Assembly: GCA_903854475.1 (NCBI GenBank)
Contig: CAINWP010000198.1
Coordinates: 1 to 46,595, forward strand
DNA length: 46,595 nucleotides
From: an uncultured Verrucomicrobiota bacterium
GTDB taxonomy: Bacteria > Verrucomicrobiota > Verrucomicrobiia > Limisphaerales > UBA9464
Direction: 5' to 3'
Shown here: positions 35,801-45,051 of the stretch, piece after piece
Layout: each line of letters opens with the position of its first letter
Position numbering within the stretch: position 1 is the stretch's first letter
Notes under the pieces: generated by a model
Databases searched by the model: none
Told to the model about the DNA's origin: nothing
The model's input: only the letters and a program-made list of their open reading frames with translations
Made by a program: the position numbers and the translations under genes

Positions 35801-36270
35801 GCATGTTGCGACCTGAGATGCAGGATGCGGAGCAATATGCCGATTCGGTGGATAACATTGCGGCGACTCACCGACGAGTGGCGCAGCATTACTTTGACGA
35901 CGGTTCCATTCAACAGGCCGTCCCACCACTCCAGGCGCTTCTCCACATTATGCGTGATGGAGCCAGCGAAGGATTTCGTCTCGAGGATCCGGCCTTCCGA
36001 GCGATGTTCCACCGGGAGAGTGTTCTCGCGAGTCCTTGGTACCGCGCCCGGTTGGAGATGCGGCGCGAGTTGGAAGAGCGTCACTGGAACACCATGGTCA
36101 CCTATATCGATCGGTTGATCGGTCGGACGGAGTATGAGCAGGAAGCGGAGCGATTGGGCCTGCACGAACGTCGGTCTTACGCCCGTGTGATGTTGGAGCG
36201 CAGTCGTTCCGAACAGCGTATCGGAGAACTGACCGGAACGATCGGAGCCGAACCGGCGGTTTATCGGTAA
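32830..36270 (+). CDS. Large 1146-residue protein, possible PPi-dependent phosphoenolpyruvate carboxykinase
   Basis: This is a soluble protein without signal peptide or membrane segments. Its N-terminus (LHRHINLKLAELG) and length of about 1146 residues agree with my memory of the pyrophosphate-type PEP carboxykinases of Entamoeba and Propionibacterium, which are roughly 1100-1150 residues and far larger than GTP or ATP enzymes. A glycine-rich, P-loop-like segment VSGGGKSEISK (about residues 481-491) lies in the middle, as a phosphate-binding loop might. Other conspicuous stretches are HTGCVILAPHLNGLTKKE, ISDNYFGYCKKEVKTQISF and YEPISRKQARELV. If right, it would interconvert oxaloacetate plus PPi with PEP, CO2 and phosphate. 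The identification is from memory and unverified. The start at ATG 32830 is the first in frame. Confidence 0.55.
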   Translation: MTRSIGLNPPNPTELHRHINLKLAELGMTGVPLPGETQALDSLLESFIAQGREKDRLLSRYASPVDRRINNFIHDYLSDTAVPRELPRNTFVLDQYGLARILSLPPDKDEVASPRLRSYRLRNGILHNPKSDRRTTSGIFHVTEGGLPIPDDKKGVPKTVFADLLARAIHPPEELLQLPFTASGPTPASCMVSLLIRPVICPEVPGVMPRKSMEIRFFVPGSLVANLDFVESIFGNAGDPLLPENDASLDAEHWSGHTGCVILAPHLNGLTKKEVGLPHQDEATERQRRDGMCWSDPQELYNDGNAFKLTARDASGVIVTLISDNYFGYCKKEVKTQISFAANLFGLVEEEHAGGALVFANHDLGSEYDAQHHGADFPYSFSEVTRLIPDALNLQPEGHAVDRQFPTVVYVPENARFDIESLTVRWDDAVKTQSIRLRRDHHYLLPSGFRVHLEPPAIAARAWRLVGTRPEGTLCHKPCTVSGGGKSEISKPITDAILFGSVFVADLAQDFDRVAIVVARDFSQRFRDPARNGLDQRPILNPSRTLGSVIKLLTPSEDFSDEHNAWIGSVPPHIRELVLVVKRFWQPSWGEDWRSQFSVDVINGTPANELRLGRKRLVTQFLRVGYDDDGAWRTFGLRKDYLPAFKLQMEDDITASVTVPRSQLPGLDPQSVYPSLKFVQNTEFRLFQRPDDAIHRGYDKAAEADFAGGGCFFSNYEPISRKQARELVDDAIGLNQYTAPMRALIEAAAASEPGDGSPEWIVVTSHPRLVDGKPSKNPRYLQTRPDLLDDLGRHLTTMSARLARRLATDRPVYTPVHAVLAGRRNNPAEPGVRPLACYGPIHHMELPEAFMEFISSMTGKSPSTTGAGSEGALTKGPFNALPPIYDLNAAFVSLAVSENPVFLTSAGYLGPKTRVDHDVSLLVPEVWCRMGVSERDPAFLIANGYLERVSDFTHEGRTVPASRLGWRVTLKFVNDFLGRVFNHPHAVLVESMLRPEMQDAEQYADSVDNIAATHRRVAQHYFDDGSIQQAVPPLQALLHIMRDGASEGFRLEDPAFRAMFHRESVLASPWYRARLEMRRELEERHWNTMVTYIDRLIGRTEYEQEAERLGLHERRSYARVMLERSRSEQRIGELTGTIGAEPAVYR

Positions 36271-36273
36271 TAC

Positions 36274-36345
36274 TGGCTCTTGCGGAATGCAGTCACGGGG
36301 TGAGGCGTTGGCGTTGGTTCATGCGCCACGCCCCCCCAAGAGCCA
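36274..36345. terminator. Structured hairpin between convergent genes, candidate bidirectional terminator
   Basis: tggctcttg (36274-36282) and caagagcca (36337-36345) form a 9-bp outer stem 4 bases after the stop of the 32830 gene. Inside it, gggg-tga-ggcgttggcg pairs with cgccacgcccc, making a long interrupted stem. The DUF1501 gene ends on the other strand at 36387, so both transcripts meet here. A t-run (36367-36372) follows on the plus strand. Confidence 0.5.
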
Positions 36346-36386
36346 ATGGTCACCGTCTCCAGGGCATTTTTTGGGCACTCGATGCT

Positions 36387-37832
36387 CTAGGCCAAGATGT
36401 TCCGCACCACCTGACCATGAACGTCGGTGAGGCGGAAATCGCGGCCAGCATTGTGGAAGGTGAGCTTCTCATGGTCGAAGCCTAGGCAGTGCAGGATGGT
36501 GGCCTGAAGGTCATGCACATGGACTGGGTTCTCGACCACGTGGAATCCCAGGTCGTCGGTGGCCCCATGGCTCATGCCGGCCCGAATGCCGCCACCGGCC
36601 ATCCAGACACTGTAGGCTTGCGGGTGATGATCTCGCCCCTGGCTCCGACCCAGAGCAGGGTTGGATTCGACCATCGGAGTGCGACCAAACTCACCACCCC
36701 AGATCACCAGTGTGTCGTCCAACAATCCGCGCTGCTTCAAATCGAGCACCAACGCAGCGCTGGCCTGGTCGGTGATCGCTGCATTGCTGCGGACATTGCC
36801 GACCACGTCGGAGTGGGCATCCCAGCCTTCGTGGTACAAGTTCACGAAGCGGACTCCGCGCTCGATCATCCGCCGGGCCAGCAGACACGCTCGGGCGAAG
36901 GAGGGCTTGGCCGGGTCGCACCCGTACATCTTCAAGGTCTCCGGGGATTCCCCGCGCAAGTCCATGAGTTCTGGGGCTGAAGTTTGGAGCCGGAACGCCA
37001 TTTCGTAGGAGGCGATTCGGGTGGCGATTTCCGGATCCCCCACGGTGCCCAACCGCTTTTGGTTTAAATCGGCGACGAGGTCGAGCGTGTCGCGCTGAAG
37101 ACGGGTGTCGATGCCAGCCGGGTTGTCGACATTCAGGATCGGCGGGCCTTGGTTGCGCAGGCGCACCCCGGTGTGGACCGTCGGAAGGAACCCGCTGGAC
37201 CAGAGAGCCGCCCCTCCGCTGAGGCCGCCTCCCGTGCTCATGACGACGAAGGCAGGCAAATTCTGGGACTCGGATCCGAGACCGTAGATCACCCAGGATC
37301 CTAGGCTTGGGCGGCCAGGTTGGGAGAATCCGGTGTTAAAGAAAATCTGCGCTGGAGCGTGGTTGAATTGGTCGGTGCGTACCGAACGAATCAGGCAGAT
37401 GTCATCGACGATTTTCCCCAGATGAGGGAGGACCTCCGAGATTTCCGTTCCGGATTGTCCGTGACGAGCGAACTTGAAGCGGGGACCGAGCACTGCGGCA
37501 TCGGGCCGGATGAAGGCGTAGCGCTGACCGCCGATGACCGAGGGCGGTAGCGGGCGCCCCTCCAGCTTCGCTAACTCCGGTTTGAAATCGAAGAGTTCTA
37601 GCTGACTGGGAGCCCCACCCATGAAGAGGTGGATCACCCGCTTGGCCCGGCCGGGGAAATGCGGGGATTTGGCCGTCGCGGCCGGGGTGCCTGCCAGAGG
37701 GGAGGCCGAGAGAGAGTTGCCCCAGCGATCGGTGAGCAATCCGGCCAAGGCGATCTTGCCCAAGCCCACGCCGCAGTCTTTGAAGAAATGCCGTCGGCTG
37801 ACGTGATGCGGGTGAAGGTTCAAAGGATTCAT
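36387..37832 (-). CDS. DUF1501 domain-containing secreted protein
   Basis: This is a 481-residue protein of the DUF1501 family, common in Verrucomicrobiota and Planctomycetota and related in fold to alkaline phosphatases and sulfatases. The N-terminus carries a twin-arginine motif (SRRHFFKDCGVGLGKIALAGL), so export by the Tat system is likely. Family stretches include RVIHLFMGGAPSQLELFDFKP, DQFNHAPAQIFFNTGF, VRFVNLYHEGWDAHSD, VIWGGEFGRTP and GRDHHPQAYSVWMAGGGI. It lies 22 bp downstream of the PSCyt1/DUF1549/DUF1553 gene in the same direction, the standard two-gene pairing. Function is unproven; the pair is usually linked to breakdown of complex organic matter. Confidence 0.92.
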   Translation of the reverse strand: MNPLNLHPHHVSRRHFFKDCGVGLGKIALAGLLTDRWGNSLSASPLAGTPAATAKSPHFPGRAKRVIHLFMGGAPSQLELFDFKPELAKLEGRPLPPSVIGGQRYAFIRPDAAVLGPRFKFARHGQSGTEISEVLPHLGKIVDDICLIRSVRTDQFNHAPAQIFFNTGFSQPGRPSLGSWVIYGLGSESQNLPAFVVMSTGGGLSGGAALWSSGFLPTVHTGVRLRNQGPPILNVDNPAGIDTRLQRDTLDLVADLNQKRLGTVGDPEIATRIASYEMAFRLQTSAPELMDLRGESPETLKMYGCDPAKPSFARACLLARRMIERGVRFVNLYHEGWDAHSDVVGNVRSNAAITDQASAALVLDLKQRGLLDDTLVIWGGEFGRTPMVESNPALGRSQGRDHHPQAYSVWMAGGGIRAGMSHGATDDLGFHVVENPVHVHDLQATILHCLGFDHEKLTFHNAGRDFRLTDVHGQVVRNILA

Positions 37833-37854
37833 GGGAGAGGGTGGGGATGAGGTT

Positions 37855-40800
37855 TCAGCCCTTGGTGATCATTTCATCGAGGTTGAACAGCGCCCGTGAC
37901 AGGGCCGACCAGGCGGCGCGTTCTTCGATGGAAGAACCCTCACCGGGTCCGGCCACCGCGGCCGCATCCAACTCGTGAGCCTGGAAACGCTGGAGTTGGT
38001 TTTTCCAGAAAGTTTCGAGGGCATGAAGCTCGGTTTCGGTTGGGGGGCGAGTCATGCACCGTTGAAATGCGTTCTGGATGCGTTGGGACACCGTTCCCGA
38101 TTGCCGGGCCAGGTCTCGGCCCATGGCTTGTGAGACCTCAATGAAGAAGACGTCATTGAGCAGAGTGAGCGCCTGCAAGGGGGTGTTGGAGGTCTCGCGC
38201 CGGGCGATGCAGGATTCACCGGTGGGGGCATCGAAGGTGTTGAACAGGGCAAAGGTAGCTGTCCGCTTGGCAAAGGTGTAAAGGCTGCGTCGGTAGCGGT
38301 TCTGGCCCTCGCTAGTTGGCCAAGACGATCCGCCCCATGCGGCCTCCATGACCCCGGAGGGCTGGGGCGGGTATACCCCAGGCCCGCCCATGGTGTCCGA
38401 GAGCAGACCGCTGGCCTTGAGAGCGGCATCGCGGATGACCTCCGCATCGAGGCGCACCGAGGGCCCGCGGGAGAGCCAGCGATTGTCCGGGTCGCGGGCC
38501 AGTGAGTCCGGCCGGGTTCGTGAGGACTGCCGGTAGGTGGCGCTCAGGGCGATTTGCTTGTGAAGTCGCTTGAGAGACCAACCGTTTCGCATGAAATCCG
38601 CGGCCAACCAATCGAGCAGTTCGGGATGGCTGGGGCTGTCACCTTGATAGCCGAAGTCTTCTGTGGTTCGAACCAACCCCTTGCCGAAGAAGGCCTGCCA
38701 CTGGCGATTGACGGTGACCCGAGCTGTCAGGGGATTGTTGGTGGACACGAGCCACCGAGCCAGGCCGAGGCGGTTGCGGGGTAGCTCGGCCGGAAACGCG
38801 GAGATCACCGAGAGGACTCCGGGTTCTACGCGTTCGGTGGGCTGAAGGTATTCTCCGCGTCGGTGGAGGAAGGTGGCGCGTGGGTTTTCCGTTGGGCGCT
38901 CCTGCAAGACCAGGGTGGTCTTCGGAGTAAGGGGTTGTCGCAGTTGGGCGATGCGCTTTTGAGACTCCCCGAGTTCGGGTGTGGTCAGCAGAAAGTGACG
39001 ACGAAGTTGTGAGCGTTGAGTTTCGGTCAACGAGGCATCGGCGATGAGCAGGAGCGCTTCCAGTTCTGAAGGTAACTCTCGTGCCTGGGCTCCGCCGGTT
39101 TGGGTGGTGACAGACACCCGGAAACGGCCGAGCGAACAGGCGTAATGGCGTCCGAAGAGGAGGGATAGTTTCAGGTCGGCGTTGCCCGGGATCGGTGCCT
39201 CGGAAACAAAGACCGCCTCATGCCGCTGCCCTTCGCGGCCTGCGGTGGACCAACCGGTCTGCGGGTCGCCATCGACCGCCAAGGCTGCCGTGGCCTCAGA
39301 CCCAAAGGCGTTCTTACCGAAGCTCTGCGAGGAGGACTTCCAGCGCACGGGCTGGCCGCCCGCGCTGAGGCTCAGTTCGCCCAGGAAGAAATCTCCCTTC
39401 GGACCTTCATAATAGGCCAGGCCAGGCCCGTTCTTGGGCAGTCGCGGATCGGGCAGAACTTCCAACCGGACGGCGGTGATGGGTTCGGGCGGCGCGGTGA
39501 AGGCGAGTTGGTAGGTGTCACTCTTGCTGATGTCGCCGCTGGCAAAGACCGAGGCGTCTTCTTGAACGGTCAGGAGCGGGAGGTTGGAGGTCGCGGCCGT
39601 CGGACGCAGGGGAGTCCAACGAATGGCCGTCTCTCTTGCTTTGCCTAACCATTTCTGGAATGCGCTCTCCGCAGCGGCCTTGCGCCGTTCCGCCAGGGGG
39701 CGCGGATCGGAGGTCGGTCGGCCCAGTTGGATCCGGGGACGGCCGATGAGGTGTTGAGCGGCCTGCTGGTGTTCCAGAGTAATTTCGAGGCGGATGCCCG
39801 ATGGAAAGGTGACCTCCCTCTGAAATTGGACACTGAGGTGGTGTTCCCGGTTGAGCCGGTCGCCCCCCACGTCGACAGCCCAACCGGTCTGGAGTTGGTC
39901 ATCAATCGCATTGGCCGCCGGAAAGCCCGACTGCTCGACGTCGGCGTGTGCGTGGGCCAGAGCGATCTTCTGCACTTGATCCGGTGCATCCAGCGGTGCG
40001 GCCGTAACCCGCAATTCACTCAGGACAAAGTTTCCATGAGCCACACGTCCGGGCCCTTTTTTAGGGAGAGCGTCGTCGAGCAAGGTCTCTAAGCGAAGTC
40101 GGTCGATGTGGGTGTCCCGTGTGGTCACGACGAGGGTGAGGGTGTCGGTGTCTGGCGGCGTCCCGGTGAAGAGGGCCGAGTGATCTTTGAGAGCGCTCAC
40201 GGGCGATCCCTTCAGGGAGCGGGCCTCGATTAGGGTGGGAGTGAGCCAAACAGTTTCTTCGATTGGGAACCGCTCTGCCTGGGTTGCAGTCAGGGCTTCT
40301 GCTTCGGCCAATCGGGCTTGATACCGCGCCTCTTCAGATGGTTCCACGAGGTCCATGTCCGGTTCGTCGGCATTGTTCAGGAAGGCCATCAACTGATAAT
40401 ACTCCCGATGCGGGATGGGATCGTATTTGTGGGTGTGACATTGGGCGCACCCGACGGTGAGCCCCAACCACGTGGTGCCGGTGGTGGCCACGCGATCGGT
40501 CATGGCATGGAAACGGAACTCGAGCGGATCGATCCCGCCCTCTTCATTGAGCATGGTGTTCCGGTGGAAACCGGTGGCGATGCGCTGGTCTCGCGTGGCG
40601 TTGGGCAGGAGGTCCCCCGCGAGTTGTTCCAGAGTGAACTGGTCGAAGGGCATGTCGGCATTGAGAGAGCGGATCACCCAATCGCGCCAGGGCCAGATGC
40701 TTCGGGTGCGATCCTTTTCGTACCCGTTGGTGTCGGCGTACCGGGCCAAATCCATCCAGCGACGGCCCCAGCGTTCACCGTATCGAGGGGAAGCCAAGAG

Positions 40801-41466
40801 CTGGTCCACCCAGTGTTCGTAGCCCGCGTCGCTGGGGTCCTTCAAGAAGGCCTCTACTTCAGAAGGGGTGGGAGGCAGGCCTGTCAGGTCGAGCGAGACG
40901 CGGCGAGCCAGGGCGTGTGGGTCGGCCGCTTCGGAAGGAGCAACTCCGTGTTGCTGCAATCGTTGGAGCACGAACTGATCGATCGGGTTGCGCGCCCAAG
41001 TGGCGTTATCGACCTGGGGAGGCGTTACAGATTTGGGGCGTTGGAAGGCCCAGTGGGGGACGTACTCCGCACCGGCGGCGATCCAGGCCTCCAGGGTCTT
41101 TTTTTCTTTTTCCGTCAGCGGCTGCCGGGTGCTCGGCGGTGGCATTACCTCGTCCGGATCCTGGGAATGGATTCGAGTCACGACCTCGCTGGAGAGGGGC
41201 TTGCCCGGGACCAGTGCGAGCGCTCCAGATTTAGCGGGTTGGAGGGCCGCATCACGGATATCAAGGCGCAGGTTGCTCTTGCGCGACTGGTCGTCGGGTC
41301 CGTGGCATTTGAAGCAATGCTGCGAGAGGATTGGTCGGACCTCGGTGGAGAAATCGGGGCCGCCCGTCGGGCCTGCGGCCAAGTGGAGACACAGGCTCAG
41401 AGCCAGTGCGGCCCGCGCAATCCACCTGAAGAGGGGGCCCGGTTTTGACAGTTGGCGATGTTCCAC
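37855..41466 (-). CDS. Planctomycete-type cytochrome protein (PSCyt1 - DUF1549 - DUF1553)
   Basis: This is a secreted 1203-residue multidomain protein. A signal peptide (about residues 12-32) precedes a PSCyt1 domain with haem motif CFKCH (Cys51, Cys54, His55) followed by [17 protein letters not shown]1549 (PSCyt2, about 160-375) contains [34 protein letters not shown] and a second Cxx[13 protein letters not shown]. Two copies of a beta-type stretch follow ([19 protein letters not shown] and [20 protein letters not shown]). DUF1553 (PSD1, about 880-1190) holds [20 protein letters not shown] and [10 protein letters not shown]. The start is a GTG at 41466. It is the upstream gene of the DUF1501 pair. 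It is divergent from the transglutaminase-hydrolase gene across 169 bp. Confidence 0.92.
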   Translation of the reverse strand: MEHRQLSKPGPLFRWIARAALALSLCLHLAAGPTGGPDFSTEVRPILSQHCFKCHGPDDQSRKSNLRLDIRDAALQPAKSGALALVPGKPLSSEVVTRIHSQDPDEVMPPPSTRQPLTEKEKKTLEAWIAAGAEYVPHWAFQRPKSVTPPQVDNATWARNPIDQFVLQRLQQHGVAPSEAADPHALARRVSLDLTGLPPTPSEVEAFLKDPSDAGYEHWVDQLLASPRYGERWGRRWMDLARYADTNGYEKDRTRSIWPWRDWVIRSLNADMPFDQFTLEQLAGDLLPNATRDQRIATGFHRNTMLNEEGGIDPLEFRFHAMTDRVATTGTTWLGLTVGCAQCHTHKYDPIPHREYYQLMAFLNNADEPDMDLVEPSEEARYQARLAEAEALTATQAERFPIEETVWLTPTLIEARSLKGSPVSALKDHSALFTGTPPDTDTLTLVVTTRDTHIDRLRLETLLDDALPKKGPGRVAHGNFVLSELRVTAAPLDAPDQVQKIALAHAHADVEQSGFPAANAIDDQLQTGWAVDVGGDRLNREHHLSVQFQREVTFPSGIRLEITLEHQQAAQHLIGRPRIQLGRPTSDPRPLAERRKAAAESAFQKWLGKARETAIRWTPLRPTAATSNLPLLTVQEDASVFASGDISKSDTYQLAFTAPPEPITAVRLEVLPDPRLPKNGPGLAYYEGPKGDFFLGELSLSAGGQPVRWKSSSQSFGKNAFGSEATAALAVDGDPQTGWSTAGREGQRHEAVFVSEAPIPGNADLKLSLLFGRHYACSLGRFRVSVTTQTGGAQARELPSELEALLLIADASLTETQRSQLRRHFLLTTPELGESQKRIAQLRQPLTPKTTLVLQERPTENPRATFLHRRGEYLQPTERVEPGVLSVISAFPAELPRNRLGLARWLVSTNNPLTARVTVNRQWQAFFGKGLVRTTEDFGYQGDSPSHPELLDWLAADFMRNGWSLKRLHKQIALSATYRQSSRTRPDSLARDPDNRWLSRGPSVRLDAEVIRDAALKASGLLSDTMGGPGVYPPQPSGVMEAAWGGSSWPTSEGQNRYRRSLYTFAKRTATFALFNTFDAPTGESCIARRETSNTPLQALTLLNDVFFIEVSQAMGRDLARQSGTVSQRIQNAFQRCMTRPPTETELHALETFWKNQLQRFQAHELDAAAVAGPGEGSSIEERAAWSALSRALFNLDEMITKG

Positions 41467-41635
41467 GGCTTTTCAGACGATGGAACCCCTTCCAAAAGTC
41501 AGACCAGCAGAAAGTTCCACACCCCTCTCAAAAACAAGCCTGAGTTTTGTCCCAGGTCACGCCGTTTTGGCGGCGCGACGATGCATTGATGGAGGCGCTT
41601 TGACCCGGGCCGGGGAGTTGGTGCAGTGTGAAGCC

Positions 41636-43900
41636 ATGCGTGTGATTCGTGTCGTGTCCGTGCTCGTTGCACTCGGGTGGACGGCCTGGTCTGCCTCGAT
41701 CCCAGACTTTGTCCGATCGGCTCAAGATCGGCACGGAGCTGCCGGTGAGAGTGCGGCCCGTTTTCTGGCCGAACACATGACCGAGAGCGACCGATCGAAT
41801 CTCAGCAACGAGTTTCTCCTAGAGAACCTTGATTTGGCCTTCCGGGCCCGAAAGGAATTCCCCTGGGCCACCCAAGTGCCCGAGGCGGTGTTTTTGAATG
41901 ACGTTTTGCCGTACGCGGTTTTCGACGAACCTCGGGACTCGTGGCGCTCCGAATTAATGACCTTGTCGCGAGACCTAGTGAAGGACGCCCGCTCTGCCAG
42001 CGAAGCGGCCCAGGCCCTGAATCGTCAGCTCTTCAAGTGGGTCAACGTTCACTACAACACCGGACGCAAGCGCCCCAATCAAAGCCTCAAGGAATCCAAG
42101 GCCCTCGGCAAAGCGACGTGCACCGGCTTGTCCATTATTCTCGTCGAAGCGTGTCGGTCGGTGGGTATTCCTGCGCGGGCCGTGGGAACCCCGATGTGGA
42201 CCAATGAGCGGGGCAACCATACCTGGGTGGAGATCTGGGACGGCGACTGGCATTTCGCCGGGGCCGATGAGTATGACGCCGGCGGGTTGGATCGAGGATG
42301 GTTTGTGGGTGACGCTTCAAAAGCCCGGGCCAACGAACCTCGCCATTCCATTTATGCCACCTCCTGGAAGCGCGAGGGGTCGTCCTTTCCGATGGTGTGG
42401 GCCCGCAACAGCACAGACGTCGCAGCAGTCAACGTCACCGCGCGGTATGCTAAGACGGACGCTGCGCCGGTCGAGATCGCCGCGCTCGGGGTCCGCTTGT
42501 GGGACCGTTCCGGCGGAACCCGACTTTCGGCCAAGGTGTGCGTGCTGGATGGCGTGCGCCGATCGTGCGCTCTGGCCGACACCAAGTCCGGCACAGCCGA
42601 TCTGAACGATATGCCGCGCTTCAGTCTGGCTCCGGGAGCCCAAGGCTGGCTTCGCTTCACGGTTGGCTCCGAGGTGCGAGAGATGCCTTTTGGTCCTCTG
42701 GCTTCAGGAGAATCGACAGTCGACGCTCGCTGGCCCGAGTTGACCCCCGCCTCGGCCGCTGTAGATGCGCTGCGCGAGTGGCTGGATTTGCCGTCCAACC
42801 GGCGTCCGGCGGAGGCTCAGGTGTTGTCCCAGGCGCTGACCAAGACCGAGGCCGAGCGCGTGCTGCCCATGGTGGCGGCCGACCGCATGGCGGAATTGGT
42901 GGCCGAGCGGACTCCCGAGCTTGAAAAAAAGGAGTTGGTGCTCGAGGGCAAAACACTCCGGTGGTTAGAGAAGGAGTTTGGCAAGGCACCGTCCGGTCAG
43001 CGGAGCTTGTGGATTTCCATGCACGGGGGCGGTGGGGCACCCAAGGCGGTGAATGACCAACAGTGGCAGAACCAGATCCGCCTGTACGAGCCCAGCGAGG
43101 GATTCTACATCGCTCCTCGGGCTCCCACGGATTCTTGGAATTTGTGGCATGAGGGACACATCGATCCGATGTTTCAGCGTCTCATCGACGACTATGTCGC
43201 GGTGCGGGGGGTGAGTCCGGATCGGGTTTATCTGATGGGTTATTCGGCCGGGGGCGACGGAGTCTGGCAGTTGGCCCCCCGCATGGCCGATCGGTTTGCG
43301 GCCGCCTCCATGATGGCTGGGCATCCCAATGAGGCGTCGCTTCTGGGGCTTCGAAATTTGCCCTTCGCCATCTTCATGGGTGGCAACGACGCGGCCTACA
43401 ACCGCAACCGGATCGCCGCTGAACGTGGGGCCGAACTCGACCGGCTCGCCCGCGAGGATTCCGGCGGGTACGTCCATCAGGTGAAGATCTACGAGGGATT
43501 GGGCCATTGGATGAACCGTAAGGACGCCGAAGCCGTTCCCTGGATGGCGGGTTTTGTTCGCAATGCCTGGCCCAAAAAAATCGTCTGGCAGCAGGACGAT
43601 GTGGTCCACCGCCGCTTCTATTGGCTCCAAGTTCCTGCCGAAATAACCCTTCAGGAACGCGCCAAGATCGTGGCCTGGGTGCAGGGACAAGAGATTCAGT
43701 TGGAGGGACAAGTTCCGGTCAGCTTCCGCCTGCGTCTGTCGGATCGGTTGCTCGATCTGGATCGCCCAGTGCGGGTCGTCGCCAACGGTAAGGAGTTGTT
43801 TTCCGGTCCGGTCACCCGACAAGCCCGTGTGTTGCTGGCCTCGCTCGAAGAACGGGCCGACCCGATTTCTGCCGCGAGTGCCTGGGTGGATTTGAAGTGA
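41636..43900 (+). CDS. Secreted transglutaminase-like / alpha-beta hydrolase fusion protein
   Basis: A 754-residue protein from ATG 41636 with a signal peptide (MRVIRVVSVLVALGWTAWSA). Residues about 110-225 are a transglutaminase-like cysteine peptidase domain with Cys162 (KATCTGLS), His195 (GNHTWVEIW) and Asp211 (FAGADE). Residues about 455-640 are an alpha/beta hydrolase similar to PHB depolymerase/feruloyl esterase types. It has LWISMHGGGGAP (oxyanion loop), Ser537 in GYSAGGD, an Asp in FMGGNDAAY and His624 in GLGHWMN. Both catalytic triads look complete. The linker and C-terminal 100 residues appear beta-rich. The open frame extends upstream antisense to the cytochrome gene, but that part is not coding. 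Substrates are unknown; a periplasmic peptide- or ester-cleaving role is inferred. Confidence 0.82.
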   Translation: MRVIRVVSVLVALGWTAWSASIPDFVRSAQDRHGAAGESAARFLAEHMTESDRSNLSNEFLLENLDLAFRARKEFPWATQVPEAVFLNDVLPYAVFDEPRDSWRSELMTLSRDLVKDARSASEAAQALNRQLFKWVNVHYNTGRKRPNQSLKESKALGKATCTGLSIILVEACRSVGIPARAVGTPMWTNERGNHTWVEIWDGDWHFAGADEYDAGGLDRGWFVGDASKARANEPRHSIYATSWKREGSSFPMVWARNSTDVAAVNVTARYAKTDAAPVEIAALGVRLWDRSGGTRLSAKVCVLDGVRRSCALADTKSGTADLNDMPRFSLAPGAQGWLRFTVGSEVREMPFGPLASGESTVDARWPELTPASAAVDALREWLDLPSNRRPAEAQVLSQALTKTEAERVLPMVAADRMAELVAERTPELEKKELVLEGKTLRWLEKEFGKAPSGQRSLWISMHGGGGAPKAVNDQQWQNQIRLYEPSEGFYIAPRAPTDSWNLWHEGHIDPMFQRLIDDYVAVRGVSPDRVYLMGYSAGGDGVWQLAPRMADRFAAASMMAGHPNEASLLGLRNLPFAIFMGGNDAAYNRNRIAAERGAELDRLAREDSGGYVHQVKIYEGLGHWMNRKDAEAVPWMAGFVRNAWPKKIVWQQDDVVHRRFYWLQVPAEITLQERAKIVAWVQGQEIQLEGQVPVSFRLRLSDRLLDLDRPVRVVANGKELFSGPVTRQARVLLASLEERADPISAASAWVDLK

Positions 43901-43914
43901 AGTGGAAGCCCCAC

Positions 43915-45051
43915 CTACACCTGCGGGCAATAGACGCGCGGCAGGCGGGCCCGCAAACCTGCCAGCACATCGTAGGTGACCGTGCCGCTCAGGCGGGCTA
44001 GTTCCTGAACCGTGATGCAGTCGGTGCCCTGCATGCCGAGCAGGACCGCTTCGTCGCCCAGTTGCGCCTCGGGGACATCGGCGAGATCGATCATTAGAGC
44101 GTCCATGGTGACGCCACCCACAATGGGGACTCGGCGTCCATGCAGGAGGGCCTGCCCTTGATTGCGGAGTCGCGGATAGCCGTCGCCGTAACCCACTGAA
44201 AGGACGCCGATGCGGCTCGGGCGTTCGGCCCGCCAGCGCATGCCGTAGCCCACGGTGTCGCCCGCCTCGAGTTCTTGGATAACCGTGAGCCGAGCCTTGA
44301 GCGAAAGCACTGGGCCAATGCCCTCGATGCGGCGGCAGACTTCCGACGGGTAGACGCCCTGTGCCAGAAGACCCACGCGGACACGATTGAAATGAGCGTC
44401 AGGCAGGTCGAGCACGCCGCCGGAATTGCAGTGGTGGATCCACTGCGGCTGAATACTCAGGATTGCGAGTCGTTCCAGCACCCTTTCGAATCGCTGGGAC
44501 TGGGTGCGGGCAAAGCCCTTGTCGAGTTCGTCGCTTTGAGCGAAGTGGCTCAACGCCCCGCGAAATTCCAAGGCGGGCAACGTCTTCAGTATCGGTCCCC
44601 AAGATTCGACGCGTCTCCAGGCGAACCCGAACCGGTTCATGCCCGTGTTGATCTTCAGGTGGACGGCCACGGGTTTGCCTTGCGCTCGGCCCGCGTGCGA
44701 GAACGCCTCAGCCATCTCGATAGATCCGACGCAGGGTTCCAAATTCAACTCGACGACATGAGGGACTTCGTCGGGGAGGCGTTCCCCCAGCAGCAGAATC
44801 GGGGCGGTAATGCCCGCGTCGCGGAGTTCCTGGGCTTCTCCGAGAGTGAAGACTGCCAGGGAATCGGCGTGATGATCGAGCGCCACTCGGGCGGTCTCGA
44901 CGGCACCGAGTCCATAGGCGTTGTCCTTGGCCACAAACATCAAGCTCACCGAAGCGGGGACTTCGCGGCGGAGGATCTCCCAATTGCGGGCCAACTGTTC
45001 GAGGTCAACCTGGACCCAGGCGGAACGGGGGCGACAAACGGTGGGCTTCAT
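43915..45051 (-). CDS. alr: Alanine racemase
   Basis: Alr is a PLP enzyme that makes D-alanine for peptidoglycan. The PLP lysine is Lys42 in VAKDNAYGLG, the substrate-side block is HLKINTGMNRFG, and the second catalytic Tyr lies in the region SVGYGDGYPR. VGYGMRW and VPIVGGVTMDALMIDL are the other conserved stretches. The 378 residues are normal. The start ATG overlaps the stop of the upstream ATP-grasp gene (ATGA at 45048-45051 on the minus strand), so translation is coupled. It converges with the transglutaminase fusion gene, leaving only 14 bp between stops. Confidence 0.95.
   Translation of the reverse strand: MKPTVCRPRSAWVQVDLEQLARNWEILRREVPASVSLMFVAKDNAYGLGAVETARVALDHHADSLAVFTLGEAQELRDAGITAPILLLGERLPDEVPHVVELNLEPCVGSIEMAEAFSHAGRAQGKPVAVHLKINTGMNRFGFAWRRVESWGPILKTLPALEFRGALSHFAQSDELDKGFARTQSQRFERVLERLAILSIQPQWIHHCNSGGVLDLPDAHFNRVRVGLLAQGVYPSEVCRRIEGIGPVLSLKARLTVIQELEAGDTVGYGMRWRAERPSRIGVLSVGYGDGYPRLRNQGQALLHGRRVPIVGGVTMDALMIDLADVPEAQLGDEAVLLGMQGTDCITVQELARLSGTVTYDVLAGLRARLPRVYCPQV

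Noticed and set aside
40318-41448. 376-codon plus-strand open frame opposite the cytochrome gene
   Set aside because: It mirrors the PSCyt1/DUF1549 coding sequence and shows no recognisable domain.
40988-41635. 5' extension of the transglutaminase-hydrolase frame
   Set aside because: The extension is antisense to the cytochrome gene and would place the obvious signal peptide at residue 217; ATG 41636 is the sensible start.
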